From Gammaproteobacteria bacterium 39-13 (GTDB taxonomy: Bacteria; Pseudomonadota; Gammaproteobacteria; Berkiellales; Berkiellaceae), in contig MKTN01000059.1 in the NCBI GenBank assembly GCA_001898235.1, positions 1-40,657 on the forward strand: DNA of 40,657 bases. Direction: 5' to 3'. The notes beneath the pieces were generated by a model. The model was not told the DNA's origin, searched no databases, and saw nothing but the letters and a program-made list of their open reading frames with translations. Shown here piece by piece: positions 18,011-25,634 of this stretch. A program made the translations under genes and the position numbers. Every line of letters begins with the position of its first letter. Position 1 is the stretch's first letter.

Positions 18011-19129
18011 ATGATATTGAGGCGCTACCTTGTTAAAGAAATTGCTCATACTTTTCTTGCGGTAATATTAGTTATACTACTTATTGCTATTAGTAATAAG
18101 TTTGTGCGTTTAGTCGCGCAGGCTGCATCCGGAAATGTTCCCTCTAATGTTTTGTTAGAAGTGATCTTATTTCAAATTCCAGACTTATTAGCCTTTTTAT
18201 TACCCGTCGGACTTTTCTTATCTATTTTGCTTTGTTTTAGTCGTTTCTTTACTGATAATGAAATTCCGGTCATGTTGGCTTGTGGCGTGCCTTGGCAAAA
18301 ATTAGCAACAACCAGTCTAGGGCTAGGGGTAGCTGTGATGATTTTAGCCGGCAGTTTAACCTGCTATTGGGTGCCTAAATCCGCTCAATACAAAGAACAG
18401 CTTTTGCACGCTGAAGGGCCTGTCTTAATGGTGCAAACGGTTGCGCCTGGCCGATTTCATTCTTTTCAAAAAGATAAGCTTGTGTTTTATGTTGCTGATG
18501 TAAGCCCAGATCGTTCAGAGCTCAAACGCGTATTTATTGCTGAGCAACCAAATAAAAAAAATATAGACGAAGATAGGAGCTTGGTGACGGCAAGTAGTGG
18601 CAAAGTGTATACAGATCAGCAATCAGGGTTGATGTATTTTCAGCTAAACGATGGTCGACGTTATAACGGTACACCAGGTGATATGGACTATAGCATTCTG
18701 GCGTTCAAAGAATATCAGCGCTTGCTCGAAGGGCCAACAAAGCCAGAGGGACTCTATTACCATCGAACTATGCCTACTAAAATGTTACTAGAAAACCCAA
18801 CAAAAAGTAACTTGGCTGAATTGCAGTGGCGTTTGTCTGTACCTTTATCTGCTCCATTACTGGCGTTGTTTGCCGTACCACTTAGTAGGGTAGGACCTAG
18901 ACAGGGACGCTATGGGCGTTTATTTTCAGCCGTTGCTATTTGTATTGTATATTACAACTTATTGACTATCAGTAAACGTTGGGTTGCCAGCGGTGTGCTT
19001 GCGCCAAGCATTGGTGTATGGTGGGTTCATTTGTTACTGTTAGCTTTTGCACTAGCCTTTTTGGCAAAAGCATCCGGCAGAAGCACCCAATGGATTCATC
19101 AGATGAAGCAACGATTTAGCCATGAATAA
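18011..19129 (+). CDS. lptF: LPS export ABC transporter permease LptF
   Basis: Inner-membrane subunit of the LptB2FG complex that pulls lipopolysaccharide from the membrane into the Lpt bridge. About 372 residues, with the typical three N-terminal helices, a periplasmic beta-jellyroll part in the middle (about 130-265) and three C-terminal helices. The N-terminal pattern ILRRYLVKEIAHTFLAV and the conserved WRLSVPLSAPLLALFAVPLSR segment before the last helices are diagnostic. A GTG at 18005 is in frame, but the ATG at 18011 with GGAGAG upstream is the better start. It overlaps lptG by 8 bases. Confidence 0.94.
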   Translation: MILRRYLVKEIAHTFLAVILVILLIAISNKFVRLVAQAASGNVPSNVLLEVILFQIPDLLAFLLPVGLFLSILLCFSRFFTDNEIPVMLACGVPWQKLATTSLGLGVAVMILAGSLTCYWVPKSAQYKEQLLHAEGPVLMVQTVAPGRFHSFQKDKLVFYVADVSPDRSELKRVFIAEQPNKKNIDEDRSLVTASSGKVYTDQQSGLMYFQLNDGRRYNGTPGDMDYSILAFKEYQRLLEGPTKPEGLYYHRTMPTKMLLENPTKSNLAELQWRLSVPLSAPLLALFAVPLSRVGPRQGRYGRLFSAVAICIVYYNLLTISKRWVASGVLAPSIGVWWVHLLLLAFALAFLAKASGRSTQWIHQMKQRFSHE

Positions 19130-20189
19130 AATTACTACCTACCTGTGGAAGTCCATTCTTGTTGCTATTATCTTAGTGCTTTCTTTGTTTGTAGGCATAG
19201 AATTTATTTTTTCATTGGCCAATGAAATTCGTTTTGTTGGAACTGGCGACTATACCACTTTGCATGCTGTCACTTTCATTTTGCTTTCAATGCCGCAGCA
19301 GATAGCGCAATTATTTCCTATGGCAACACTAGTAGGAACATTATTGGGATTAGGGATCCTTGCTTCACGCAGTGAATTAATTGTCATGCGTTCATCTGGT
19401 TTGAGTGTAGGGGATATAATTCAGGCCGTATTAAAGCTGGCATTGATACTGGCTGTAGTGGTTTGGTTTGTGGGTGAATGGCTTGCTCCGATGGCTGAAA
19501 AAATGGCTCATTATCAGAAATCAACGACATTGAGTGGTGGACAGGCATTAAGAACAAAGCATGGCACCTGGATGCGTGATGGGGATGATTTTATTCATAT
19601 TCAAGCGATTTATGCTGGACAACATTTAGAAGGTATTACGCTATATCAATTTGATAAAAAAATGCATTTACAAAAGGCAAGTTTCGCCAGCCATGCAGAT
19701 TATGCAGACGATCATTGGGTACTGCATAATATTCAAGAAACCTCTTTTGAAAAAGATAAAACCACACGACGTAAGATAGAAAAATTGGATTGGCGCAGTC
19801 AGATAGATCCACAAATCCTCAGTATCGTTGGCGTAAAAGATTTAGACGAACTTTCATTGCCTGGTTTGTGGCAGACAATTCAATATCGAAAGACAAATCA
19901 ATTGGATACTAATCCGTATAAACTAGCTTTTTGGCAAAAGCTTTTTCGACCTATTGCTACTTTAGTCATGATGTTTTTGGCCATCCCTTTTGTATTTGGT
20001 CCTTTGCGTTCGGCAACGATGGGGCTCAGAATGCTGGTTGGGGTATTGGTTGGTTTTGTATTTTATACCTTTAATCAACTATTTGGCCCACTTTCATTAG
20101 TTTATCAGATCCCTCCGTTCATAGGTGCTTGTTTACCTACGCTGCTTTTTTTCATTGCAGGCTTATTCTTTGTAAAAAAAGTACCGTAA
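19122..20189 (+). CDS. lptG: LPS export ABC transporter permease LptG
   Basis: The second permease of the LptB2FG lipopolysaccharide extractor, 355 residues. It has the same six-helix plus periplasmic jellyroll layout as LptF. N-terminal YLWKSILVAIILVLSLFVGI, the LFPMATLVGTLLGLG helix with SELIVMRSSGLS, and the C-terminal FWQKLFRPIATLVMMFLAIP segment are conserved in the family. The start codon lies inside the end of lptF, giving coupled translation and equal amounts of both subunits. The ATPase gene lptB is not in the window. It ends convergent with the RDD gene; a 73-base gap holds no clear terminator. Confidence 0.94.
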   Translation: MNKITTYLWKSILVAIILVLSLFVGIEFIFSLANEIRFVGTGDYTTLHAVTFILLSMPQQIAQLFPMATLVGTLLGLGILASRSELIVMRSSGLSVGDIIQAVLKLALILAVVVWFVGEWLAPMAEKMAHYQKSTTLSGGQALRTKHGTWMRDGDDFIHIQAIYAGQHLEGITLYQFDKKMHLQKASFASHADYADDHWVLHNIQETSFEKDKTTRRKIEKLDWRSQIDPQILSIVGVKDLDELSLPGLWQTIQYRKTNQLDTNPYKLAFWQKLFRPIATLVMMFLAIPFVFGPLRSATMGLRMLVGVLVGFVFYTFNQLFGPLSLVYQIPPFIGACLPTLLFFIAGLFFVKKVP

Positions 20190-20262
20190 GGCTCGTTGAC
20201 ACGCCAGACTCTCTGACATGCTTATTGTGATTGGAGCTTCTATGTTGCCTAAATTAATTTAT

Positions 20263-20727
20263 TCAAGGATTATTTTGGGGAACAGTCTTAACCATTTTCG
20301 TGCCAGCAAGCCTATCATGCAGGCTTTGGCGATCTTTATCTATTAAGCACCAAAATAGACCTAGTCCACCTAGAGTAATACTGGGGATAGCAATAAAATA
20401 TCGCCATAGTGCTTTAGGCCAACGTAGAGGTTCACCGTTAGCATCAATCACTTTAATTTTCCAAGCTAACATCCCTAATGTTTGCCCGCCCCGGTGCCAA
20501 AACCAACTTAAAAATAACCCAGTGCTTAAAATAAGATAAGTGAGGAAATAAGGCTTATAAGGAAGGAGCGATCCCCCTTTATTAGCAAGAAGTGCTATGG
20601 ATGTCACTAATAATAAAAAAGAAAATACAATAAAGCTGTCGTAAACCATTGCCGCTAAACGACGAAAGAGTGGGGCTGACTGCGGTACGTCGTTATTGTT
20701 AGTTTTTCTGCTAAATATGTTAGACAT
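20263..20727 (-). CDS. RDD family membrane protein
   Basis: A 154-residue inner-membrane protein. The RDD signature is present in the adapted form APLFRRLAAMVYDSFIVFSF (residues about 18-37), where the Arg and Asp that name the family are seen, followed by a second helix, the WHRGGQTLGMLAWKIKVID loop and a third helix ending at DKDRQSLHDRLAGTKMV. These are the usual landmarks. The function of most RDD proteins is unknown; some have been linked to Na+/H+ exchange. It stands alone between lptG and the nucleotide-sugar dehydrogenase gene. Confidence 0.85.
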   Translation of the reverse strand: MSNIFSRKTNNNDVPQSAPLFRRLAAMVYDSFIVFSFLLLVTSIALLANKGGSLLPYKPYFLTYLILSTGLFLSWFWHRGGQTLGMLAWKIKVIDANGEPLRWPKALWRYFIAIPSITLGGLGLFWCLIDKDRQSLHDRLAGTKMVKTVPQNNP

Positions 20728-20814
20728 AAGGCCCTCTTAGCCCAAAAATAGATGCGATTCTATCTTTATTGATATACTGAAACAACAAGGAAAGGGGTTG
20801 CCAGGAGGGCATAA

Positions 20815-22101
20815 ATGTCGCACCAACGAAAAATCGCGGTGATAGGCCTAGGGTATGTAGGGTTGCCCGTTGCAGTTGCTTTTGGCCTTAAAGATCATGT
20901 GATTGGTTTTGATATCAATCCTAAACGTATAAATGATTTAAAAAAGAGCATGGATGTTACAGGCGAGGTAACATCCATGGAGCTTTCACAAAGCCATATC
21001 TTGTTTACACATGATAAATCAATTTTGCAAAGTGCTGATTTTTTTATTGTCACTGTCCCCACTCCTTCAGATGATACTCATAAACCTGATTTAAGACTTT
21101 TGCATAAAGCATGCGAAATATTGGGCCCTTATTTAAAAACAAATGATATCGTCGTAATAGAATCGACAGTTTATCCGGGCGCAACGCAAGAAGAATGTAT
21201 TCCCTTATTAGAAAGATATTCAAATCTAAAAGCTGGTGTTGATTTTTCAGTAGGTTATTCCCCTGAAAGAATAAATCCCGGTGATAAAGTACATACCTTA
21301 TCTCAAGTCGTTAAAGTAATTTCTGCATTAGATCCAGAAACATTGGATATTATTGCGGATGTATATAGCACAGTAGTTCAAGCGGGTGTGTATCGATGCC
21401 CCAGTATTAAAACTGCAGAAGCTGCAAAAATCATTGAAAATACCCAGCGAGACTTAAACATTGCTTTAATGAATGAGCTTGCCATCATTTGCGAACGAAT
21501 GGGGGTGGATACGCAAGAAGTCATTAACGCAGCAAAAACAAAATGGAATTTTCTCCCCTTTCAACCAGGACTGGTAGGGGGGCATTGTATTGGAGTCGAT
21601 CCATATTATCTCACTTATAAAGCCAAACAATTAGGATATAGGCCTGAAGTCATTTTAGCCGGTAGGCGAATAAATGATGGTATGGGAAAGTACATTGCTG
21701 ATCAGACCGTAAAGCAAATGATTCATTTAGGCAGTAAAGTCAAAGGAGCAAAAGTAGCAATTTTAGGCCTGACATTTAAAGAAAATTGTCGTGACTTACG
21801 TAATTCAAAGGTTATTGATGTGATTAATGAATTACAATCATTTGGCGTAGAGTTATGCGTGCATGATCCCATTGCAGATAAAGATGAAGCACTTAAAGAG
21901 TATGATATTGAGCTTCTTGATTGGGATGAAATCGTTGATGTTGATGCTATCGTTTTGTGCGTAGCACATCGTGCTTATAGAGAAATGACTGTTGAAGAAT
22001 TTGAAGAAAAATTTGATAACATGCGACTTGTGATAGACGTTAAAGCTATTTTAGATAGGGAAGCATTTGCAGACCATAATATTCCCCTCTGGCGCTTATA
22101 G
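20815..22101 (+). CDS. Nucleotide-sugar dehydrogenase (UDP-HexNAc dehydrogenase type)
   Basis: A 428-residue NAD-dependent enzyme that oxidises C6 of a nucleotide sugar to the uronic acid in two steps. The Rossmann motif GLGYVGLPVA (12-21), the catalytic thiol Cys258 in GGHCIGVDPYYL, and the C-terminal LGLTFKENCRDLRNSK segment are intact. The pattern GGHCIGVDPYYLTYKA and overall length are like WbpO/TviB (UDP-GlcNAc/GalNAc dehydrogenases) rather than the UDP-glucose or GDP-mannose enzymes, but the substrate is inference. A strong ribosome site AGGAGGG precedes the ATG. No other polysaccharide gene is next to it, so its pathway partners lie elsewhere. Confidence 0.88.
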   Translation: MSHQRKIAVIGLGYVGLPVAVAFGLKDHVIGFDINPKRINDLKKSMDVTGEVTSMELSQSHILFTHDKSILQSADFFIVTVPTPSDDTHKPDLRLLHKACEILGPYLKTNDIVVIESTVYPGATQEECIPLLERYSNLKAGVDFSVGYSPERINPGDKVHTLSQVVKVISALDPETLDIIADVYSTVVQAGVYRCPSIKTAEAAKIIENTQRDLNIALMNELAIICERMGVDTQEVINAAKTKWNFLPFQPGLVGGHCIGVDPYYLTYKAKQLGYRPEVILAGRRINDGMGKYIADQTVKQMIHLGSKVKGAKVAILGLTFKENCRDLRNSKVIDVINELQSFGVELCVHDPIADKDEALKEYDIELLDWDEIVDVDAIVLCVAHRAYREMTVEEFEEKFDNMRLVIDVKAILDREAFADHNIPLWRL

Positions 22102-22172
22102 TCTTCGCAGCTAATTCTTCAGTTTTGTTGGCTGCGTGTTTTCTCAATAGTCGTGTATTTTTGTATACACTC

Positions 22173-22346
22173 TTATTGTTCTAACACTTGCCGCCTTGCC
22201 GAAAAATCATCTGCTGTGACTATTGTTTCGCCGCTGCAGAAATGTTCTTTTGCGACTGCTTCTAGTCTTCGCTGCTGCTCTTTTGGCTCTATAGCCTGCC
22301 ATAGCTTCAGCAAAGGCAGGTTGTTGGCTGCAACAATATGTACTTT
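22173..22346 (-). pseudogene. Coding-like remnant without a start codon
   Basis: On the minus strand a 57-codon frame runs between two in-frame stops (TAA read from 22349, and TAA at 22175-22173). It has no ATG and no convincing alternative start. Its translation is protein-like: it includes VHIVAANNLPLLKLWQAI and then EPKEQQRRLEAVAKEHF, ending in SARRQVLEQ. The composition (helical, charged, few rare residues) is unlike the random frames around it. I do not recognise the family. It could be the broken 3' part of a gene or a small gene with an unusual start. The plus strand frame over the same bases (22153-22350) is Cys/Ser-rich and unconvincing. The remainder of the gap 22102-22428 holds the mtn promoter. 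Confidence 0.4.
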
Positions 22347-22358
22347 TTAGTTACTTCA

Positions 22359-22386
22359 TTGACATTCTCTCTCCTTAATATACAAT
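22359..22386 (+). promoter_or_regulatory. Strong sigma-70 promoter of the mtn operon
   Basis: A perfect -35 TTGACA (22359-22364) and -10 TACAAT (22381-22386) stand 16 bases apart. The start of transcription should be near 22393, giving a leader of about 36 bases before mtnB. That leader is too short to hold a SAM riboswitch. Confidence 0.75.
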
Positions 22387-22428
22387 AATCGCCTACAATC
22401 TACAGGCCCTTTCCCATCAGGATTTAAT

Positions 22429-23043
22429 ATGCCAAAAGACGCTCTTTCTGCGCTTATTCATACTTGTAACTTTATTGCTACTAAGGGATTTTGTCCCGCA
22501 ACTGGCGGAAATTTTTCACTCAGAAATGATGCAGACAGTATGTGGGTAAGTGCTTCTGGAAGAGACAAATATCAATTGAAAGAAGAAGATTTTCTAGCAT
22601 GTGACTTGGATGCGAAACTTATTTCTGGAAATGGAAAACCCAGCGCAGAGGCCTTTTTGCATGGCATGATTTACAAATTATCTAGTGAAACCTCTTGTGT
22701 TTTACACACTCATTCTGTTCCTGTCACTGTTTTATCCATGCAAAAAAAAGAAGCTCAAAAAATTGCTTTTCAAGGATATGAAATGCAAAAGACAATTAGC
22801 GGATTTCAATCTCACGAAGAAACGTTGAAATTATTTATTTTTGATAATGATCAAGATATCCCAAGATTAGCAAGTGCGGTCAAAGAACTATGGCATGAAG
22901 TCAAAGCAGCTTATGGATTAATAGTAAGAGGTCATGGATTATATAGCTGGGGTAATACGGTGGCTGAGGCAAGAAGACACATGGAAGGCTTAGAATTTTT
23001 GGTGGAATGTGAATTTTATTCAAGCCGAGTTGTACGAGGTTAA
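22429..23043 (+). CDS. mtnB: Methylthioribulose-1-phosphate dehydratase
   Basis: Zinc-dependent aldolase-class-II-fold enzyme of 204 residues that dehydrates 5-methylthioribulose-1-phosphate in methionine salvage. The fold markers are FCPATGGNFSLR near the N-terminus (phosphate binding), KPSAEAFLHGMIY, the zinc ligands in LHTHSVP (about 97-99) and a C-terminal GHGLYSWG with the third His. It is the first gene of a tight four-gene cluster, preceded by a strong promoter and an AGGA ribosome site. mtnC starts 5 bases after its stop. Confidence 0.92.
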   Translation: MPKDALSALIHTCNFIATKGFCPATGGNFSLRNDADSMWVSASGRDKYQLKEEDFLACDLDAKLISGNGKPSAEAFLHGMIYKLSSETSCVLHTHSVPVTVLSMQKKEAQKIAFQGYEMQKTISGFQSHEETLKLFIFDNDQDIPRLASAVKELWHEVKAAYGLIVRGHGLYSWGNTVAEARRHMEGLEFLVECEFYSSRVVRG

Positions 23044-23048
23044 AGTAG

Positions 23049-23732
23049 ATGATTAAAGCTGTCATTACAGATATCGAAGGGACAATCACAGATATTCATT
23101 TCGTTCACAAAGTATTGTTTCCTTATTCAAGAGAAAAAATGCAGTCTTTCTTGCTTGAAAATCAAGCTGAACCAGATGTCATGAATGCATTAAATGAAGT
23201 TGGTGAAATTATTGGTGACAAAACTGCTAATATAAATACTTTAAGCCAACAGCTTATACAATGGATAGATGAAGATAAAAAAATAGGTCCTTTGAAAACC
23301 TTGCAAGGGATGATTTGGCTTGAAGGCTATCATCAAGGCCAATTTAAAGGCCATATTTATGATGATGCGTTTGTAATATTACAAAAATGGCATCAAGAGA
23401 ATGTCAAATTATATGTTTACTCTTCAGGATCGGTAAAAGCACAAGATCTATTGTTTCAATACAGTACCTTTGGAGATATTCGCTACTTATTCTCTGGTTA
23501 TTTTGATACGAAAGTTGGCCCCAAAAAAGAGCCACAATCTTACCAAGCCATTCTAGAGAAAATCGACGCTTTTGCAGAGGAAACTTTATTTTTGTCAGAT
23601 GTGATTGCTGAATTAGATGCAGCAAAAGAAAGTGCGATGAGAACGTGCTTATTAAATCGAGATAACCAAGTCTTCGGTGAGAATAAACATAAAGAGTGTC
23701 AATCATTTTATGAAATAGATTTAAGAGGTTAA
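23049..23732 (+). CDS. mtnC: Enolase-phosphatase E1
   Basis: HAD-superfamily bifunctional enzyme of 227 residues that enolises and then dephosphorylates the diketone made by MtnB, giving the acireductone. Motif I is ITDIEGTITDIHFV (the nucleophile and acid Asp replaced in the family-typical D-x-E form). Motif II is YVYSSGSVKAQ, the conserved Lys is in YFDTKVGPKKEP, and motif III is FLSDVIAELDAAK. All catalytic landmarks are intact. It lies between mtnB and mtnP with gaps of 5 and 2 bases. The next enzyme of the pathway, acireductone dioxygenase MtnD, is not encoded in this cluster. Confidence 0.93.
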   Translation: MIKAVITDIEGTITDIHFVHKVLFPYSREKMQSFLLENQAEPDVMNALNEVGEIIGDKTANINTLSQQLIQWIDEDKKIGPLKTLQGMIWLEGYHQGQFKGHIYDDAFVILQKWHQENVKLYVYSSGSVKAQDLLFQYSTFGDIRYLFSGYFDTKVGPKKEPQSYQAILEKIDAFAEETLFLSDVIAELDAAKESAMRTCLLNRDNQVFGENKHKECQSFYEIDLRG

Positions 23733-23734
23733 TT

Positions 23735-24595
23735 ATGTGGGCAGTATTTGGCGGCTCAGGTTTTGAGAAGTTTGATAGTTTTAAACGCATTGATGAAATA
23801 GAGATTGATACGCCTTTTGGTAAACCTTCGGCTCCTATTTTACGCGCAGCCGTTAATGGGATTGAAGTACTTTTTCTCTCGCGCCATGGTAAACATCATG
23901 AATATTCTCCCTCACATATCAATTATCGAGCAAACGTATTTGCTGCAAAGAAATGCGGGGCCAGTAAGATTTTGTCTCTTTCAGCCGTTGGTAGTCTACA
24001 AAAAGAACTTAAGCCTGGTGATTGCGTTGTTCCCACACAATATTTAGACAGAACAAAAACGCGAGAGCACACCTTTTGTGTAAAAGGTGTTGTTGGACAT
24101 GTTTCTTTGGCGCACCCCGTGGATTTAGAGCTGGTGGCTCATACCAAAGAAATTTTAAAACCAGAAGGTTTTACGATTCATTATGATAAAACTTATATTT
24201 GCATGGAAGGCCCTGCTTTTTCAACCAAAGCAGAATCCAAAATGTATAGGCTTTTAGGCGCTGATATTGTCGGTATGACTAATTTTCCAGAATATGCGCT
24301 TGCTAAAGAAGCAGGTCTTTACTATTTGCCGCTCTCTTTTGTGACTGATTATGATTGTTGGGATGATGCGCTTGAACATGTTACGTTAGAGCAAGTGCTG
24401 GAAGTGATGCGTAAAAATAATCAAAAAGCATACACTTTAATGGAACAACTGTTTCCTGCGACTAAAGATTTATTTTTAAAGGGTTGTCCCGAACAAGGAT
24501 TAAAAACAGGCTTAATGACACCGCTTGCAAGTTTGTCGGATGATATTCAAGATTGGATGAGCGTTTTATGTGCTGCATCTCAAAAAAGGGATTAA
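23735..24595 (+). CDS. mtnP: S-methyl-5'-thioadenosine phosphorylase
   Basis: A 286-residue purine phosphorylase that splits methylthioadenosine, a by-product of polyamine and quorum-signal synthesis, into adenine and methylthioribose-1-phosphate. Typical segments are FGGSGFEKFD (phosphate loop), LSRHGKHHEYSPSHINYRAN, SLSAVGSLQ, and YICMEGPAFSTKAES followed by GMTNFPEYALAKEAG, which form the purine and ribose sites. Because MtnP makes methylthioribose-1-phosphate directly, a separate kinase (MtnK) is not needed. The stop is followed after one base by the mtnA start. Confidence 0.93.
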   Translation: MWAVFGGSGFEKFDSFKRIDEIEIDTPFGKPSAPILRAAVNGIEVLFLSRHGKHHEYSPSHINYRANVFAAKKCGASKILSLSAVGSLQKELKPGDCVVPTQYLDRTKTREHTFCVKGVVGHVSLAHPVDLELVAHTKEILKPEGFTIHYDKTYICMEGPAFSTKAESKMYRLLGADIVGMTNFPEYALAKEAGLYYLPLSFVTDYDCWDDALEHVTLEQVLEVMRKNNQKAYTLMEQLFPATKDLFLKGCPEQGLKTGLMTPLASLSDDIQDWMSVLCAASQKRD

Positions 24596-24596
24596 G

Positions 24597-25622
24597 ATGA
24601 AATTAGATTCTTTAGCAATTAAATATGATAATGGATTATTGTGGGTTTTAGATCAACAAGCATTACCACAGCAAGAAATTTGGCTTGAATGTCATTCCAT
24701 AGATGACATGTGTGCAATGATAAAAGCCCTTAAAGTCAGAGGAGCGCCTTTGATTGGTATTGCTGCTTTACTGGCACTCATGCAGTATGTTACTAAAGGC
24801 GCTACGATTGAAGAAATCAAAATAGCCATTAAACAATTAGTTGCTACACGCCCTACTGCGGTAAATCTTAAAAACTATATGCAGGTTCTTTTAAATCAAC
24901 TCACAACGAATGTTGAGGTTGTTTTTGAGATTGGGCAAAAGTTTTTTCTGGAAGATATTACGCTTTGTGAAAACATGGCTACATTAGGTGCAGAATTAAT
25001 TCCTCCTGGTGCTAATCTGATGACCTGTTGTAATACTGGGGGGTTAGCGACGGCAGGAAGTGGTACTGCATTAGCTGTTATCAAAAAAGCATTTCAACAG
25101 CAAAAGGTAAAACATGTCTTTCCTTGCGAAACACGTCCTTTGTTGCAAGGCGGACGTTTGACAGCTTGGGAACTAGAGAAAGCAAACATCCCCTATACGC
25201 TTATATGCGATAACATGGCCGCGATGGTGATGGCACAAGGTAAAGTCGATGCTATTTTGGTAGGAGCAGATAGAATTGCTGCAAATGGTGATATTGCTAA
25301 TAAAATAGGGACTTACAGCCTTGCTGTGTTGGCCCGTTTTCATCAGATCCCATTTTATGTTGTTGCTCCTTACACAACATTAGATAGCACTTGTGCTAGT
25401 GGAAGAGATATTGTTATCGAAATAAGAGATCCCAATGAAGTCAGAGGTGCCTTAGGAAAATTATCCTGGACACCAGAACAAACACAAGTTTATAACCCTT
25501 CATTTGATGTGACTCCGGCTGAATTAATTACTAATTATATTCTAGATACTGGTATTTTTAATCCAGCGAGCATTCATTTGGCAATCAATGAATCTCGCAC
25601 AATAGAGAAGCTCTCAATTTAA
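24597..25622 (+). CDS. mtnA: S-methyl-5-thioribose-1-phosphate isomerase
   Basis: Converts methylthioribose-1-phosphate to methylthioribulose-1-phosphate, the substrate of MtnB. The 341-residue protein belongs to the eIF2B-related family. KVRGAPLIGIAALLAL, the catalytic Cys in MTCCNTGGLATAGSGT, ETRPLLQGGRLTAWEL and the catalytic Asp in LVGADRIAANGDIANKIGTY are all intact. The frame is open 27 bases further upstream inside mtnP, but the ATG at 24597, with AAGGG at a normal distance and one base after the mtnP stop, is the likely start. The gene is last in the operon and ends only 12 bases from the convergent 608-residue protein gene. Confidence 0.93.
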   Translation: MKLDSLAIKYDNGLLWVLDQQALPQQEIWLECHSIDDMCAMIKALKVRGAPLIGIAALLALMQYVTKGATIEEIKIAIKQLVATRPTAVNLKNYMQVLLNQLTTNVEVVFEIGQKFFLEDITLCENMATLGAELIPPGANLMTCCNTGGLATAGSGTALAVIKKAFQQQKVKHVFPCETRPLLQGGRLTAWELEKANIPYTLICDNMAAMVMAQGKVDAILVGADRIAANGDIANKIGTYSLAVLARFHQIPFYVVAPYTTLDSTCASGRDIVIEIRDPNEVRGALGKLSWTPEQTQVYNPSFDVTPAELITNYILDTGIFNPASIHLAINESRTIEKLSI

Positions 25623-25634
25623 TAAGTTGAATTG

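Noticed and set aside
22153-22350. Plus-strand 65-codon frame
   Set aside because: Cys/Ser-rich, no ribosome site, and the opposite strand is far more protein-like.
22387-22428. SAM riboswitch ahead of the mtn operon
   Set aside because: The leader after the clear promoter is only about 36 bases, with no structure like a SAM aptamer.
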